The translations under genes were made by a program, and so were the position numbers. A stretch of DNA of 64,000 nt from Paraburkholderia bannensis (GTDB lineage Bacteria > Pseudomonadota > Gammaproteobacteria > Burkholderiales > Burkholderiaceae). A model generated the notes under the pieces. It had not been told where the DNA came from, ran no database searches, and saw only the letters and a program-made list of their open reading frames with translations. How positions within the stretch are numbered: position 1 is the stretch's first letter; the number at the start of each line of letters is the position of its first letter. The stretch spans positions 53,139 to 117,138 of the forward strand of contig NZ_JACHBW010000021.1 in the NCBI RefSeq assembly GCF_014200455.1, read 5' to 3'. Shown one piece after another: positions 37,365 through 46,066 of the stretch.

Positions 37365-39467
37365 ATGACAAAACATATCGACAATACCCGACTCTCCGGA
37401 CACCCCCTCTGGTTCGCGGCCCGTGCCAGCGCGTTTGCCGCGCTCTGCGCCTTCGGCATGCAGCCGTTCGCCGCCAGCGCGCAGATCACGATAGACACCG
37501 GCGCTGCCGCCCGCGCGACGCTGGGCGCCTCGGGCAACGGCACGCAGCTCGTCAACATCGTGGCGCCGAACGCGGCCGGCGTGTCGAACAACCGCTTCAC
37601 GCAGTACAACGTCGGCGCGAATGGCGTGATTCTGAATAACGCCACGCAAAACGTGCAGACGCAAACGGGCGGCGCGGTGCTGGCGAATGCCGCGCTAGGC
37701 GGGCGCAACGCCAATCTCGTGCTCATGCAGGTCACGGGCGGCCAGGCGTCCCAACTACTCGGCACGACCGAAGTCGCGGGCCGGGGCGCCAATGTCGTGC
37801 TCGCCAATCCGGCCGGCATTACCTGCTCGGGCTGCGGCTTCCTGAACGCGCCGCGCGTCACGCTCGCGACCGGCACGCCGATGCTCAACGCCGACGGCTC
37901 GCTCGGCGTCATCGACGTCAGGCAAGGCGCGATCGCCGTGCAGGGCAAGGGGCTGAATGCGTCGTCGAGCGCGGTCGATCTGATCGCGCGCGCGATCACC
38001 GTCAACGCCGAAGTACGCGGCAAATCGATCGATGCGATCGCGGGTGCAAACCGCGTGGACTACGCCTCGAACGCCGCCGCCGCGCAACAAGGCGCGGGCG
38101 CGAAGCCGCAGGTGGCAATCGACGTGCAATCGCTCGGCAGCATGTATGGCGACGGTGCGGTGCGGCTCGTCGGCACCGAGGCCGGTGTCGGCGTGCGCGA
38201 CAATGGCGCGCTCACTTCGTTGACGGGCAACCTCAGCATCGCATCGAACGGCGACGTCTCGATCGGCGCGCCTGCGCGTCTGAACGCGGGCAGCGGCGTC
38301 GACATCCGGGGCGTCAACGTGCGTAACGACGGCGCCATCGCGGCTCAGGCGGTGGGCATGGTCGGCCAAAGCTCGTTGACCCAGACCGGTACCCTCGCGG
38401 CGACGCGCGACGCCACGCTCTCCGGCGAACAATTGACGCTTTCCGGCGGCAGCATCAAAGGCGCGGCAGTCGCGCTCCAGGGCGGCAACATCAGCAATCA
38501 GGGCGCGACGGTGAGCGCCGTCCAGCAACTTTCGGTCAACGGCGCGCGCGTGAACAACGCGGGCACGCTCAGTTCCGGCGGGGCTGTCAGCATTGGCGCA
38601 GCGGATACGTTCACGAACGCGAAGGGTGTGGTGCTCGCCCAGAACACCGTGCAATTCAACGGCGGCACGCTCGACAACAGCAACGGCAGGATCGACGTCG
38701 CGCAAGGCGACGTGAGCGCGCAAGCGCAGCGTATCGTCAACGCAAATGGCACGCTGCGCGGCGCTAACGCGTTGCGGCTCGACGCCCAGAATCTGGACAA
38801 CACGAAGGGCACGCTCGCGACGGCAGGCAATGCGACGATCGGCGCATCCGCCGGCATCGTCAACACGGACGGCGTGATCGACATCGGCAACAGTGCATCC
38901 GTTCGCGCGGGCACGACGTTCCTGAACACGCGCGGCAGCCTGAAAGCCGGCGAACTGGCGACGCTGGAAGCCGCCACCATCGATAACGGCAACGGCGTGA
39001 TCGCCAGCACGCGCGGCACAGCGCGGCTTGGCGCAGGCACGATCCTGAACGGCAACGGACGCATCGCCTCGGCGGACCGTCTGAACGTGACGGCGGGCGC
39101 GCTCGATAACGCGCACGGCACGATCGCGGCACAAGGCTTCTCGACCGTCGAGGTCAACGGCAAGTTGAACAACGACGGCGGATCGATCGTCTCGAAGGAA
39201 ATCGTCGCGGGCACGGCGGGTTCGCTGTCGAATGTCGGCGGGACGATTTCCGGCGACATACGCGAACGCGGCGGCAATGGCAGCAATGGGGGCACGGTGC
39301 CGCCGCAACCGCAACCCGAGCCGAACCCGAACGCCTTCGATCCGGGCCCGGGTTACGTGCGCGTCGCGATGCAGGACTATGACGCGAACCGGTACCAGTC
39401 CGGCTTCTTTGGACCGGACGGCTACTTCTACGCTTATGTCGGCAGCGTCGTGCAAGCCATGCGCTAA
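37365..39467 (+). CDS. Short TpsA exoprotein with filamentous hemagglutinin-type secretion domain
   Basis: The 700-residue protein has a signal peptide ending near PFAASA. A TPS domain follows with FTQYNVGANGVILNNAT, NPAGITCSGCGFLNAPRVTL and NAEVRGKSIDAIAGANRVDY. Then come about 300 residues of FHA-type repeats (NSNGRIDVAQG, NTKGTLATAGN, NGNGVIAS) and a Pro-rich linker (PPQPQPEPNPN). It ends with a 50-residue tail ending SVVQAMR. Most relatives run to more than a thousand residues, so this one is short, and no CdiA-type toxin domain is present. It pairs with the TpsB gene upstream. Adhesion or biofilm roles are plausible. A start nine codons earlier is possible. Confidence 0.9.
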   Translation: MTKHIDNTRLSGHPLWFAARASAFAALCAFGMQPFAASAQITIDTGAAARATLGASGNGTQLVNIVAPNAAGVSNNRFTQYNVGANGVILNNATQNVQTQTGGAVLANAALGGRNANLVLMQVTGGQASQLLGTTEVAGRGANVVLANPAGITCSGCGFLNAPRVTLATGTPMLNADGSLGVIDVRQGAIAVQGKGLNASSSAVDLIARAITVNAEVRGKSIDAIAGANRVDYASNAAAAQQGAGAKPQVAIDVQSLGSMYGDGAVRLVGTEAGVGVRDNGALTSLTGNLSIASNGDVSIGAPARLNAGSGVDIRGVNVRNDGAIAAQAVGMVGQSSLTQTGTLAATRDATLSGEQLTLSGGSIKGAAVALQGGNISNQGATVSAVQQLSVNGARVNNAGTLSSGGAVSIGAADTFTNAKGVVLAQNTVQFNGGTLDNSNGRIDVAQGDVSAQAQRIVNANGTLRGANALRLDAQNLDNTKGTLATAGNATIGASAGIVNTDGVIDIGNSASVRAGTTFLNTRGSLKAGELATLEAATIDNGNGVIASTRGTARLGAGTILNGNGRIASADRLNVTAGALDNAHGTIAAQGFSTVEVNGKLNNDGGSIVSKEIVAGTAGSLSNVGGTISGDIRERGGNGSNGGTVPPQPQPEPNPNAFDPGPGYVRVAMQDYDANRYQSGFFGPDGYFYAYVGSVVQAMR

Positions 39468-39520
39468 ACGCTGATCGCCACGGCACCGCATTGCGCCATC
39501 CGCGCGATGGCATGACGCAA

Positions 39521-39558
39521 ACGGGCCCCGCCATGCATCACCGCATGGCGGGGCCCGT
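39521..39558. terminator. Strong bidirectional stem-loop between convergent genes
   Basis: ACGGGCCCCGCCATGC at 39521-39536 pairs perfectly with 39543-39558 around a 6-base loop, 16 base pairs in all. It separates the TpsA gene from the end of the L-fucose operon. Confidence 0.7.
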
Positions 39559-39578
39559 GCCGTTGCGGCCAACCGCGC

Positions 39579-40427
39579 TTACTGCGCCGCGCGCGTCTTC
39601 TGCTGTTGCACGCCCAGACCTTCGATACCCAGGCGCACGGTCTGACCCGCCTTCAGATACACGGGATTCGGCTTCACGCCCATGCCCACGCCCGGCGGCG
39701 TGCCGGTGGAAATCACATCGCCTGGCTGCAGGCTCATGCACTGCGAGACATACGAGACGATCTTCGCGACCGTGAAGATCATCGTGCGCGTATTGCCGTT
39801 CTGGTAGCGGTGGCCGTCCACTTCGAGCCATAGCGAAAGATTCTGCGGATCGGGCACTTCGTCGCGGGTGACGAGCCACGGGCCGGTCGGGCCAAAGGTA
39901 TCGAAGCCCTTGCCCTTGTCCCACTGGCCGCCGCGCTCGATCTGCCATTCGCGCTCGGACACGTCATTGACGATGCAATAGCCCGCCACATGGTCGAGCG
40001 CCTCGGCCTCGCTCACGTTCTTCGCGTGCTTGCCGATCACCACGCCCAGTTCCACTTCCCAGTCGGTTTTGGTCGAGCCGCGCGGGATTTCGATATCGTC
40101 GTTCGGGCCGACGATGGCGCTCGTCCATTTGTTGAAGATGACCGGCTCGGCGGGAATCGGCATGTTCGATTCGGCGGCGTGATCGGCGTAATTCAGGCCG
40201 ATGCACACCATCTTGCCGATATGGCCCACGCACGCGCCGATGCGCGGATCGCCCCCGACCAGCGGCAGCGTATGCGGATCGATCGTGCGCAGTTGCGCGA
40301 GGCCCGCGTCGCAGAGCACGTCGCCCGCGATATCGGCCACATTGCCCGAGAGTGCGCGGATACGGCCTTCGGCGTCGAGCAGGCCCGGTTTTTCGTGCCC
40401 CTTCGGGCCATAGCGAAGCAGTTTCAT
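39579..40427 (-). CDS. Fumarylacetoacetate hydrolase-family enzyme, probable 2,4-diketo-3-deoxy-L-fuconate hydrolase
   Basis: The 282-residue protein has the FAH-family core: CIGLNYADHAAESNMPIPAEPVIFNKW, DWEVELGVVIGKHAKNVSE, WLVTRDEVPDPQNLSLWLEV, DVISTGTPPGVGMG. The Glu-x-Glu and Asp metal ligands are present. Relatives include ureidoglycolate-lyase-like enzymes and the last enzyme of oxidative L-fucose breakdown, which cleaves 2,4-diketo-3-deoxy-L-fuconate to pyruvate and L-lactate. It is the last gene of the operon with all preceding steps, so the fucose call is contextual. AAGGAA precedes the ATG. Confidence 0.82.
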   Translation of the reverse strand: MKLLRYGPKGHEKPGLLDAEGRIRALSGNVADIAGDVLCDAGLAQLRTIDPHTLPLVGGDPRIGACVGHIGKMVCIGLNYADHAAESNMPIPAEPVIFNKWTSAIVGPNDDIEIPRGSTKTDWEVELGVVIGKHAKNVSEAEALDHVAGYCIVNDVSEREWQIERGGQWDKGKGFDTFGPTGPWLVTRDEVPDPQNLSLWLEVDGHRYQNGNTRTMIFTVAKIVSYVSQCMSLQPGDVISTGTPPGVGMGVKPNPVYLKAGQTVRLGIEGLGVQQQKTRAAQ

Positions 40428-40474
40428 CGTCTATCTTCCTTGTCTCTTCACAGATTATTTTGCGCAGCGCAGCG

Positions 40475-41218
40475 TCAATTCGACCAGCCGCCGTCGATAA
40501 CATGGGCCTGGCCGGTCGTAAACGCCGATTCGTCCGACGCAAGATAGAGCGCCAGCGCGGCGATTTCCTCGGTCTTGCCCACGCGGCCCATGGGCTGGCG
40601 CGCGACGAAGGCGGCGCGCGCCGCCTCCACGCTGGTACCCTGCGCCGCCGCCTGCGCGGCGATGCGCTCCTCCAGCGACGGCGAAGCCACGGTGCCAGGA
40701 CAGATCGCATTGCAGCGGATGCCGCGCGTCACGAAATCGGCGGCCACGGCCTTGGTCAACCCTATCACAGCCGCTTTGGACGCACCGTAGACGAAGCGGT
40801 TGGGCACGCCCTTCACGCTCGACGCCGCCGACGACATATTGATGATCGAGCCGCCGCCCGCCTCCAGCATCGCGGGCAGAAACGCGCGGATGGTGCGGAA
40901 CATGGCCTTGGCGTTCAGATCGAAGGCGAAGTCCCAGTCGGCCTCGCTCGCTTCGAGAATCGATCCCGCGTGCACGAAGCCTGCGCAGTTGAACAGCACG
41001 TCGATGGCGCCCAGTTCCTGCGCGAACGAGGCGATGGATGCGCTGTCGCGCACGTCGAGCGTGCGCGCTTCGACGGGCAGTTTCGCGAGCGCGTCGATGC
41101 GCACGTCCGTGGCGATCACGCGCGCGCCTTCGCGTGCAAACAGTTCTGCGGCCGCGTAGCCGATGCCCTGGCCCGCCGCGGTGATCAAGGCCGTCTTGCC
41201 GGCCAGTCTTTGTCCCAT
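40475..41218 (-). CDS. SDR dehydrogenase, probable 2-keto-3-deoxy-L-fuconate dehydrogenase
   Basis: This 247-residue classical short-chain dehydrogenase has TAAGQGIGYAAAELFAREGA for cofactor binding. An Asp after the second strand (IATDVR) suggests NAD. It has FNCAGFVHAGSILEASEADWD and the active-site SSAAS then YGASKAAVIGLTKAVAADF. The sequence resembles the BDH2/2-keto-3-deoxy-L-fuconate dehydrogenase group. It would oxidise 2-keto-3-deoxy-L-fuconate to the 2,4-diketo acid. It sits between the lactonase and FAH-family genes. GGAG precedes the ATG. Another sugar-acid substrate cannot be excluded from sequence. Confidence 0.85.
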   Translation of the reverse strand: MGQRLAGKTALITAAGQGIGYAAAELFAREGARVIATDVRIDALAKLPVEARTLDVRDSASIASFAQELGAIDVLFNCAGFVHAGSILEASEADWDFAFDLNAKAMFRTIRAFLPAMLEAGGGSIINMSSAASSVKGVPNRFVYGASKAAVIGLTKAVAADFVTRGIRCNAICPGTVASPSLEERIAAQAAAQGTSVEAARAAFVARQPMGRVGKTEEIAALALYLASDESAFTTGQAHVIDGGWSN

Positions 41219-41339
41219 CGTCCACTCCGGTCGATACGGTTAAAAGCGTGAATCCCGCGAATGCGGCCATTATGGCGAGCCGCTTTACGTCGCGGCGCTT
41301 TCGGCGGCCTTGTCTAACCGCCTGGACGACGGCGCAAAG

Positions 41340-42203
41340 CTAAGCCGTCGCGCCCGCACGATAAAACGCCGCCGCGTTACCGCCAAAGATCGCCGCCCGT
41401 TCGTGCGCGCTGAGATGGGCGAACAAACGCTGTGCGCTGGCGTGCCAGCGCGCGTAATCGCCGTTGAGATTGAGCACGGGCCAGTCGCTGCCCCACATCA
41501 GCCGATGCGCGCCGAAGCTCGCCAGCAGATGCGCAATGTAAGGGCGCAAGCTGTCATCGTCCCAGCCGGGCGCCGCTTCGGTGGCGAGGCCCGAGACCTT
41601 GCAGTGCACCTGCCCGAACCGCGCGAGCCGCGAGACGGCGTGCGACCAGGCTTCGAAACCCGCGGCGCCTGCGCGAATCGGCGGCTTGGCGCCGTGATCG
41701 ATCACCACGCGCAGCGCGGGATAGCGCGCAAGAAAGCATTCGAGCGCAGCGGCATGACGCGTGAAGATCAGCGCATCGAAGGCGAGGTCGTGCGCGATGA
41801 GCGCCTGTACGCCGCGCGCGATGTCGGCGGTGGCGATCCAGTCGTCGGCAGGCAGGTCTTGCAGCATCGGGCGCACGGCGCGCAGTTTGGGATCGCACGC
41901 AAGATCCGCGATGATTTCAGCCGCGCGCGGATCGTCGAGCGGCGCCCAGCCCACCACGCCCGCAATCGACGCGTCGTTGCGCGCAAGGTCGAGCAGATAG
42001 CGCGTTTCTTCGATCGTGGGCGCGGCCTGCACGACTACCGTGCGCGCCACGCCGCAACGCGCACGCCATGGCGCGAGATCCTCGGGCAGAAAGCGCCGAT
42101 AAAGCGCGCTGAGTTCAGGCGTGAACCAGCCATAGTCGCCGCGCGCGGGGTCCCAGTAATGCTGATGCGCGTCGATCTGCCCGGCGTCCACTTGCGGGTT
42201 CAT
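41340..42203 (-). CDS. Amidohydrolase-2 family lactonase, probable L-fuconolactonase
   Basis: From ATG 42203, overlapping the upstream stop as ATGA, the product is 287 residues. The longer frame upstream is shadow. The metal-binding IDAHQHYWDP at the start is the COG3618 signature. VVIDHGAKPP and GLATEA then LMWGSDWPVLNLNGDY carry the later His and Asp ligands. COG3618 includes L-fucono-1,5-lactonase and L-rhamnono-lactonase. It would open the lactone made by the dehydrogenase encoded just upstream. The assignment to fucose comes from the whole operon. Confidence 0.87.
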   Translation of the reverse strand: MNPQVDAGQIDAHQHYWDPARGDYGWFTPELSALYRRFLPEDLAPWRARCGVARTVVVQAAPTIEETRYLLDLARNDASIAGVVGWAPLDDPRAAEIIADLACDPKLRAVRPMLQDLPADDWIATADIARGVQALIAHDLAFDALIFTRHAAALECFLARYPALRVVIDHGAKPPIRAGAAGFEAWSHAVSRLARFGQVHCKVSGLATEAAPGWDDDSLRPYIAHLLASFGAHRLMWGSDWPVLNLNGDYARWHASAQRLFAHLSAHERAAIFGGNAAAFYRAGATA

Positions 42204-43255
42204 CGCGCGGCGCATCCCGTTCCGGGCAGCGGCGCGCGCGCATCGATCAGCCCTTCGTCGCGCAAGGCCAGCCAGAAAACGCGCGGTAACGGCGTCTCGA
42301 ACGACGCCGCGTTCTCGCGCAGTTCCATCGCACTGCGCGCGCCGGTTAGCACCGTCGCCACGGCAGGATGCGCATAGGGGAATTGCAGCGCCGCCGCCGC
42401 GAGCGGCACCTTGAAGCGTCGGCATACGGCATCGAGTTTCGCCACGCGCGCCACGACCTGCGGCGGCGCGTCGCCGTAATTGAACTTGCGCTCGCCCTCC
42501 AGCCCGCGCGCGAGAATGCCTGAATTGAACGCGCCGCCCAGCAGAATACTCACGCCGCGTTCGACGCATTCGGGCAGCAGATCGTCGAGCGGCGACTGTT
42601 CGAGCAAGGTATAGCGGCCCGCCAGCAGCGCGCAATCGAGATCGAATTCGCGCATCGCAGCGCGGATCGCTTCGCGCTCGTTGACGCCAAAGCCCACCGC
42701 CTTTACCGCCCCCGACGCACGCAGTTCGTCGAGCGCGCGAAAGCCGCCGCCTTCGCTCAGTTGCCGCCAGTAGTGCGCATTGCGTTCGCCGTGCGTGAAC
42801 GTGCCGATGTCGTGCACCAGCAGAATGTCGATATCGACCATGCCCAGACGCTGCTGGCTATCTTCATACGAGCGCAGGATGCCTTCGCGCGTGTAGTCGT
42901 AAATCGCCTCGAACGGCAACGGATTCTGCCATCCCTCGCTGCCGTCGTAGGCATGCGTGCGCGGCACGAAGCGGCGGCCCACCTTGGTCGACAGCACGTA
43001 CTCGTGGCGCGGATAGCGCCGCAACGCCGCGCCCAGCCGGTGCTCGGCCCGGGTGTGGCCGTAATGCGGCGCGGTATCGAACAAACGCACGCCGACTTCC
43101 CACGCGGCATCGACGGTTGCCTGCGCCTCTTCATCGGACAGGTCGCGATACAGGCCGCCAAGCGGCGCCGTGCCAAGACTCAGCGCGCTCACCTCCAGCT
43201 TTGTTTGGCCGATGCGGCGACGTTGCGCGATATGCGGGGCGTGCTGCGGCGTCAT
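42200..43255 (-). CDS. Aldo/keto reductase, probable L-fucose (D-threo-aldose) 1-dehydrogenase
   Basis: The 351-residue protein has the AKR barrel features. LGTAPLGGLYRDLSDEEAQATVDAAWEVGVRLFDTAPHYGHTRAE includes the catalytic Asp and Tyr. STKVGRRF supplies the Lys, and ILLVHDIG the His. It belongs to the aldo/keto reductases annotated as D-threo-aldose 1-dehydrogenases, which oxidise L-fucose and L-galactose at C1. AAGGAG is well placed before the ATG. It overlaps the lactonase gene by four bases, a common pairing of dehydrogenase and lactonase. Confidence 0.87.
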   Translation of the reverse strand: MTPQHAPHIAQRRRIGQTKLEVSALSLGTAPLGGLYRDLSDEEAQATVDAAWEVGVRLFDTAPHYGHTRAEHRLGAALRRYPRHEYVLSTKVGRRFVPRTHAYDGSEGWQNPLPFEAIYDYTREGILRSYEDSQQRLGMVDIDILLVHDIGTFTHGERNAHYWRQLSEGGGFRALDELRASGAVKAVGFGVNEREAIRAAMREFDLDCALLAGRYTLLEQSPLDDLLPECVERGVSILLGGAFNSGILARGLEGERKFNYGDAPPQVVARVAKLDAVCRRFKVPLAAAALQFPYAHPAVATVLTGARSAMELRENAASFETPLPRVFWLALRDEGLIDARAPLPGTGCAAR

Positions 43256-43318
43256 GCGGACGAACTCCTTGCGATGCGTGTGCTCAGATCAGTGTTCAGT
43301 CGTGTACTCGACCCAGCT

Positions 43319-44626
43319 TCAATGCGATGCAACGACGGGAATCGCCACACGCGCGCTCGCGGGCAGGCACGCGGGGCCCACCGGCTCGAATGTCTTGTAG
43401 GTGAGGATGAATTCCTGATGCCCGAGCGACTCGGACTTCGAGCGCGCGCCGCGTGACACCTCAAGCGTGACGTCGTACACCTCGCGCCCCACCTCTTCGA
43501 GCGTGGCGCGGCCTTCGAGGATACGGCCCGCGTCCACATCCATATCGCCGGCAAGATTGCGATACGTAAGCGGATTCGCGCAGACCTTGATGACGGGCGA
43601 GAGCGCCGAACCCACCACCGAACCGCGTCCGGTCGTGAAGAGGATCACATGCGCACCGCACGCGATCAGCTCGGCAATTTCTGCGTTGTCGCTGATATTC
43701 GGGAATCCGAAGCGTGGTTCGCCGTCCGGCACCACGTCGAGCAGATAGAGACCGCCCGTGGGCGGTATGTCGCCTGGCTTCACGATGCCGACAATCGGCG
43801 ATGCTCCGCTCTTGGCGTATGCGCCCAGCGATTTTTCTTCCTGGGTGGTGAGGCCGCCATCGGCATTGCCCACCGCGAACGAACCATGCCCGAGGATCGA
43901 GTAATAGCGCGCCGCCTTCGCCACGCACGCGACGATTTCCTCGCCTAGCTCGGGCCGCGCCGCACGGCTTTTCATGTGGTATTCGCAGCCCACCAGCTCG
44001 CCCGTTTCCTCGAAGAGACATGCCGCGCCCGCCTCGATCAGGCGATCGAAGGCGCGCCCCACCGCGGGATTCGCGGTGATGCCGCTCGTGCCGTCCGAGC
44101 CGCCGCAAATCGTGCCGACCACCAGTTCGTCCAGCCGCATCGGCACTTTCTTTTGCAGCGCCAGTTGCGCGCGCGCCTCGCGCACCCAGTCCATGCCGTA
44201 CTGGATCGTACTGCGCGTGCCGCCCTTTTCCTGGATCGTCAGCACCTCGACGGGCCGGCCGCTCGCGCGCACCTGCTCGACGAGATAATGCTTGTTCATG
44301 CTCTCGCAACCCAGCGAAACGAACAGCACCGCGCCCACGTTGGGATGCGTGGTGAGGCGCGTCATCATCTTTTCCGCATAGCCGTTCGGATAGCAGCCCG
44401 GGAAGCCGATCAGATGCACGGGCGCTTCGCCTGGTCCATCGGCATCATTGAAGGCATCGAAGGGTTCGCGAAACTGTGCGACGATTTCGCGCGCCACATG
44501 ATGCGCACACTCGACCAGATAGGCGACGGCGACCACGTTGCGGATGCCCTTGCGGCCATCGCTGCGCGGCCAGCCTTCGAGCATCGGCGACGGTTCATTC
44601 GGCGAAGGGAAGTGCGTTTCGCTCAT
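43319..44626 (-). CDS. UxaA-family dehydratase, large subunit, candidate L-fuconate dehydratase
   Basis: The 435-residue protein matches the C-terminal (GD) domain of altronate and galactarate dehydratases: GWPRSDGRKGIRNVVAVAYLVECAHHVAREI, GFPGCYPNGYAEKMM, VGTICGGSDGTSGITANPAVGRAFD, GNADGGLTTQEEKSLGAYAKSG and FTTGRGSVVGSALSPVIKVCANP. These enzymes use Fe(II) and remove water from aldonic acids. The small subunit is a separate gene overlapping by four bases, as in sulfolactate sulfo-lyase SuyAB. No enolase-family fuconate dehydratase is present, so this pair is the likely dehydratase step. Substrate is inferred. Confidence 0.75.
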   Translation of the reverse strand: MSETHFPSPNEPSPMLEGWPRSDGRKGIRNVVAVAYLVECAHHVAREIVAQFREPFDAFNDADGPGEAPVHLIGFPGCYPNGYAEKMMTRLTTHPNVGAVLFVSLGCESMNKHYLVEQVRASGRPVEVLTIQEKGGTRSTIQYGMDWVREARAQLALQKKVPMRLDELVVGTICGGSDGTSGITANPAVGRAFDRLIEAGAACLFEETGELVGCEYHMKSRAARPELGEEIVACVAKAARYYSILGHGSFAVGNADGGLTTQEEKSLGAYAKSGASPIVGIVKPGDIPPTGGLYLLDVVPDGEPRFGFPNISDNAEIAELIACGAHVILFTTGRGSVVGSALSPVIKVCANPLTYRNLAGDMDVDAGRILEGRATLEEVGREVYDVTLEVSRGARSKSESLGHQEFILTYKTFEPVGPACLPASARVAIPVVASH

Positions 44627-44967
44627 GATGTTTCCTGGTGCGGGATGAACTCGCGGCCCGCGTCGTGCGTGTACGTTGGCAGATAGTCGCTTTCGAGGTT
44701 GTGCGTATGCAGATGCTCGCCGCGCGCCACATCCATCGTCACATGACCGATGCGCGCGCCGTAGCGCAGCACTTTTTCTTCCTTCGACAAGGCGCGCCGC
44801 GCGACCTTGTGGCCAAGCTCGATGGTCTTCGCGAGCGTCACGCGTTCGCCCTCGATATCGAGCGTCTCGCCAGCGGGCAGGCGCGCTGCTGCGATCAGAC
44901 AGTTGTCGTCGGGCGCGAGCAAGATGAGGCGGGCATCGGTGCCGCTTTTTATGACGCGATCGTTCAA
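44623..44967 (-). CDS. UxaA-family dehydratase, small subunit (SAF domain)
   Basis: The 114-residue protein begins at TTG 44967 with GGAG seven bases upstream. It has the SAF-type beta-clip fold (LAPDDNCLIAAARLPAGETLDIEGERVTLAKTIELGHKVARRALSKEEKVLRYGARIGHVTMDVARGEHLHTHNL). This corresponds to the N-terminal domain of UxaA and GarD and to SuyA. The HTHNL end carries histidines expected at the metal site. It is translationally coupled to the large subunit. It lies directly downstream of the ABC transporter genes. Confidence 0.85.
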   Translation of the reverse strand: MNDRVIKSGTDARLILLAPDDNCLIAAARLPAGETLDIEGERVTLAKTIELGHKVARRALSKEEKVLRYGARIGHVTMDVARGEHLHTHNLESDYLPTYTHDAGREFIPHQETS

Positions 44968-45022
44968 GGCGTGTCTCCGGGCTGCCGTTCCAGGCTTCGG
45001 TTTCGGGCTTCGGCTTCGGACT

Positions 45023-46066
45023 TCAGTTCTGGGCCTCGCCGCCCGCCAGCCGCGCCACCATCAGCGAGCCGAGGATGATCGCGCCGTAGATCGCCTGCAC
45101 CCAGAACGACGGCACCTGGGCGAGCGTCAACAGGTTCTGCACCACGCCAAGCAGCAAGACGCCCAGCAGCGCTCCGAACATCGTGCCCTTGCCGCCGTCG
45201 AGCGAAATCCCGCCGATCACCGCCGCCGCGAACACCGTGAAGATCATGCCGTTTCCCTGATTCGCGTTGATCGCACCGACATAGCCCGTCACGATCAGCC
45301 CACCCAGCGCCGCCAGAATGCTGCCAAGCACGAACACGCCCCACGTGATGCGCTCCACACGGATGCCTGCCGCGCGCGCCGCATCGGGATTGCCGCCGAT
45401 CGCGTAGAGCGCGCGGCCAATGCGGTGGTAGCGCAGCATGAACGCCGCGAACGCGAAAGCCGCCGCCGCCAGCCACACCGAGAGCGGCAAGCCCAGCACG
45501 ATGGTTGTCGCCAGCGCGAAAAACGACGGCGGCATATCGAACAGCGTGCCGCCCCTGGTCGCCCCAACCAGCATGCCGCGCAACACGATCAGCATGGCCA
45601 GCGTGACGATGAAGGCGTTCAGACGCAGCCGCACGACGAGAAAGCCGTTGACGAAGCCAATCAGCGCACCCACGCCAACAATCATCAGCAATCCTGCCAA
45701 TGTGGGCCATTGCGTGCCGAATCCCGCCGATGCTGCCGGCATCACCAGCATCGCTCCCACGGCAGGCGCAATGCCCACCGTCGATTCGAGCGAAAGATCG
45801 AACTTGCCCGTCAGCACGATCAGCGATTCGGCCAGCACCACCAGCGCGAGCGCGGCCGATGCGCCCAGCACGCTGATCAGATTCGCCTTCGTCAGAAAGC
45901 TCGGACTGACAAAGCCGCCAATCGCAATCAACAGCACCAGCGCAGGCAACAACGCAAGATCGCGCAGGCGTGCGAATTCGACGCGCGGCCTGGCGCGGCG
46001 GCCGCCCGTGTAAGCCACATCGGCTTGCGCCGCCGCGAGCGCCGGACTGGAAAGACTAGGCTTCAT
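45023..46066 (-). CDS. Sugar ABC transporter permease (CUT2 family)
   Basis: The 347-residue permease (ATG 46066, AGGAG nine bases upstream; an ATG nine codons earlier is possible) has about eight to ten hydrophobic segments. It includes GKFDLSLESTVGIAPAVGAM, MLVGATRGGTLFDMPPSFFALA, RALYAIGGNPDAARAAGIRV and VFAAAVIGGISLDGGKGTMFGALLG, typical of RbsC/XylH-type proteins. It forms a homodimeric channel with the ATPase whose gene ends 11 bases inside this start. It is expected to import L-fucose, based on the enzymes encoded downstream. Confidence 0.9.
   Translation of the reverse strand: MKPSLSSPALAAAQADVAYTGGRRARPRVEFARLRDLALLPALVLLIAIGGFVSPSFLTKANLISVLGASAALALVVLAESLIVLTGKFDLSLESTVGIAPAVGAMLVMPAASAGFGTQWPTLAGLLMIVGVGALIGFVNGFLVVRLRLNAFIVTLAMLIVLRGMLVGATRGGTLFDMPPSFFALATTIVLGLPLSVWLAAAAFAFAAFMLRYHRIGRALYAIGGNPDAARAAGIRVERITWGVFVLGSILAALGGLIVTGYVGAINANQGNGMIFTVFAAAVIGGISLDGGKGTMFGALLGVLLLGVVQNLLTLAQVPSFWVQAIYGAIILGSLMVARLAGGEAQN

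Noticed and set aside
37338..39467. Contact-dependent inhibition (CdiA) toxin-immunity system
   Set aside because: The exoprotein is short, ends without a known toxin boundary motif, and no small immunity gene follows it.
37755..39572. 605-codon minus-strand frame over the TpsA gene
   Set aside because: Arg/Ala/Asp-rich antisense shadow of a repeat protein.
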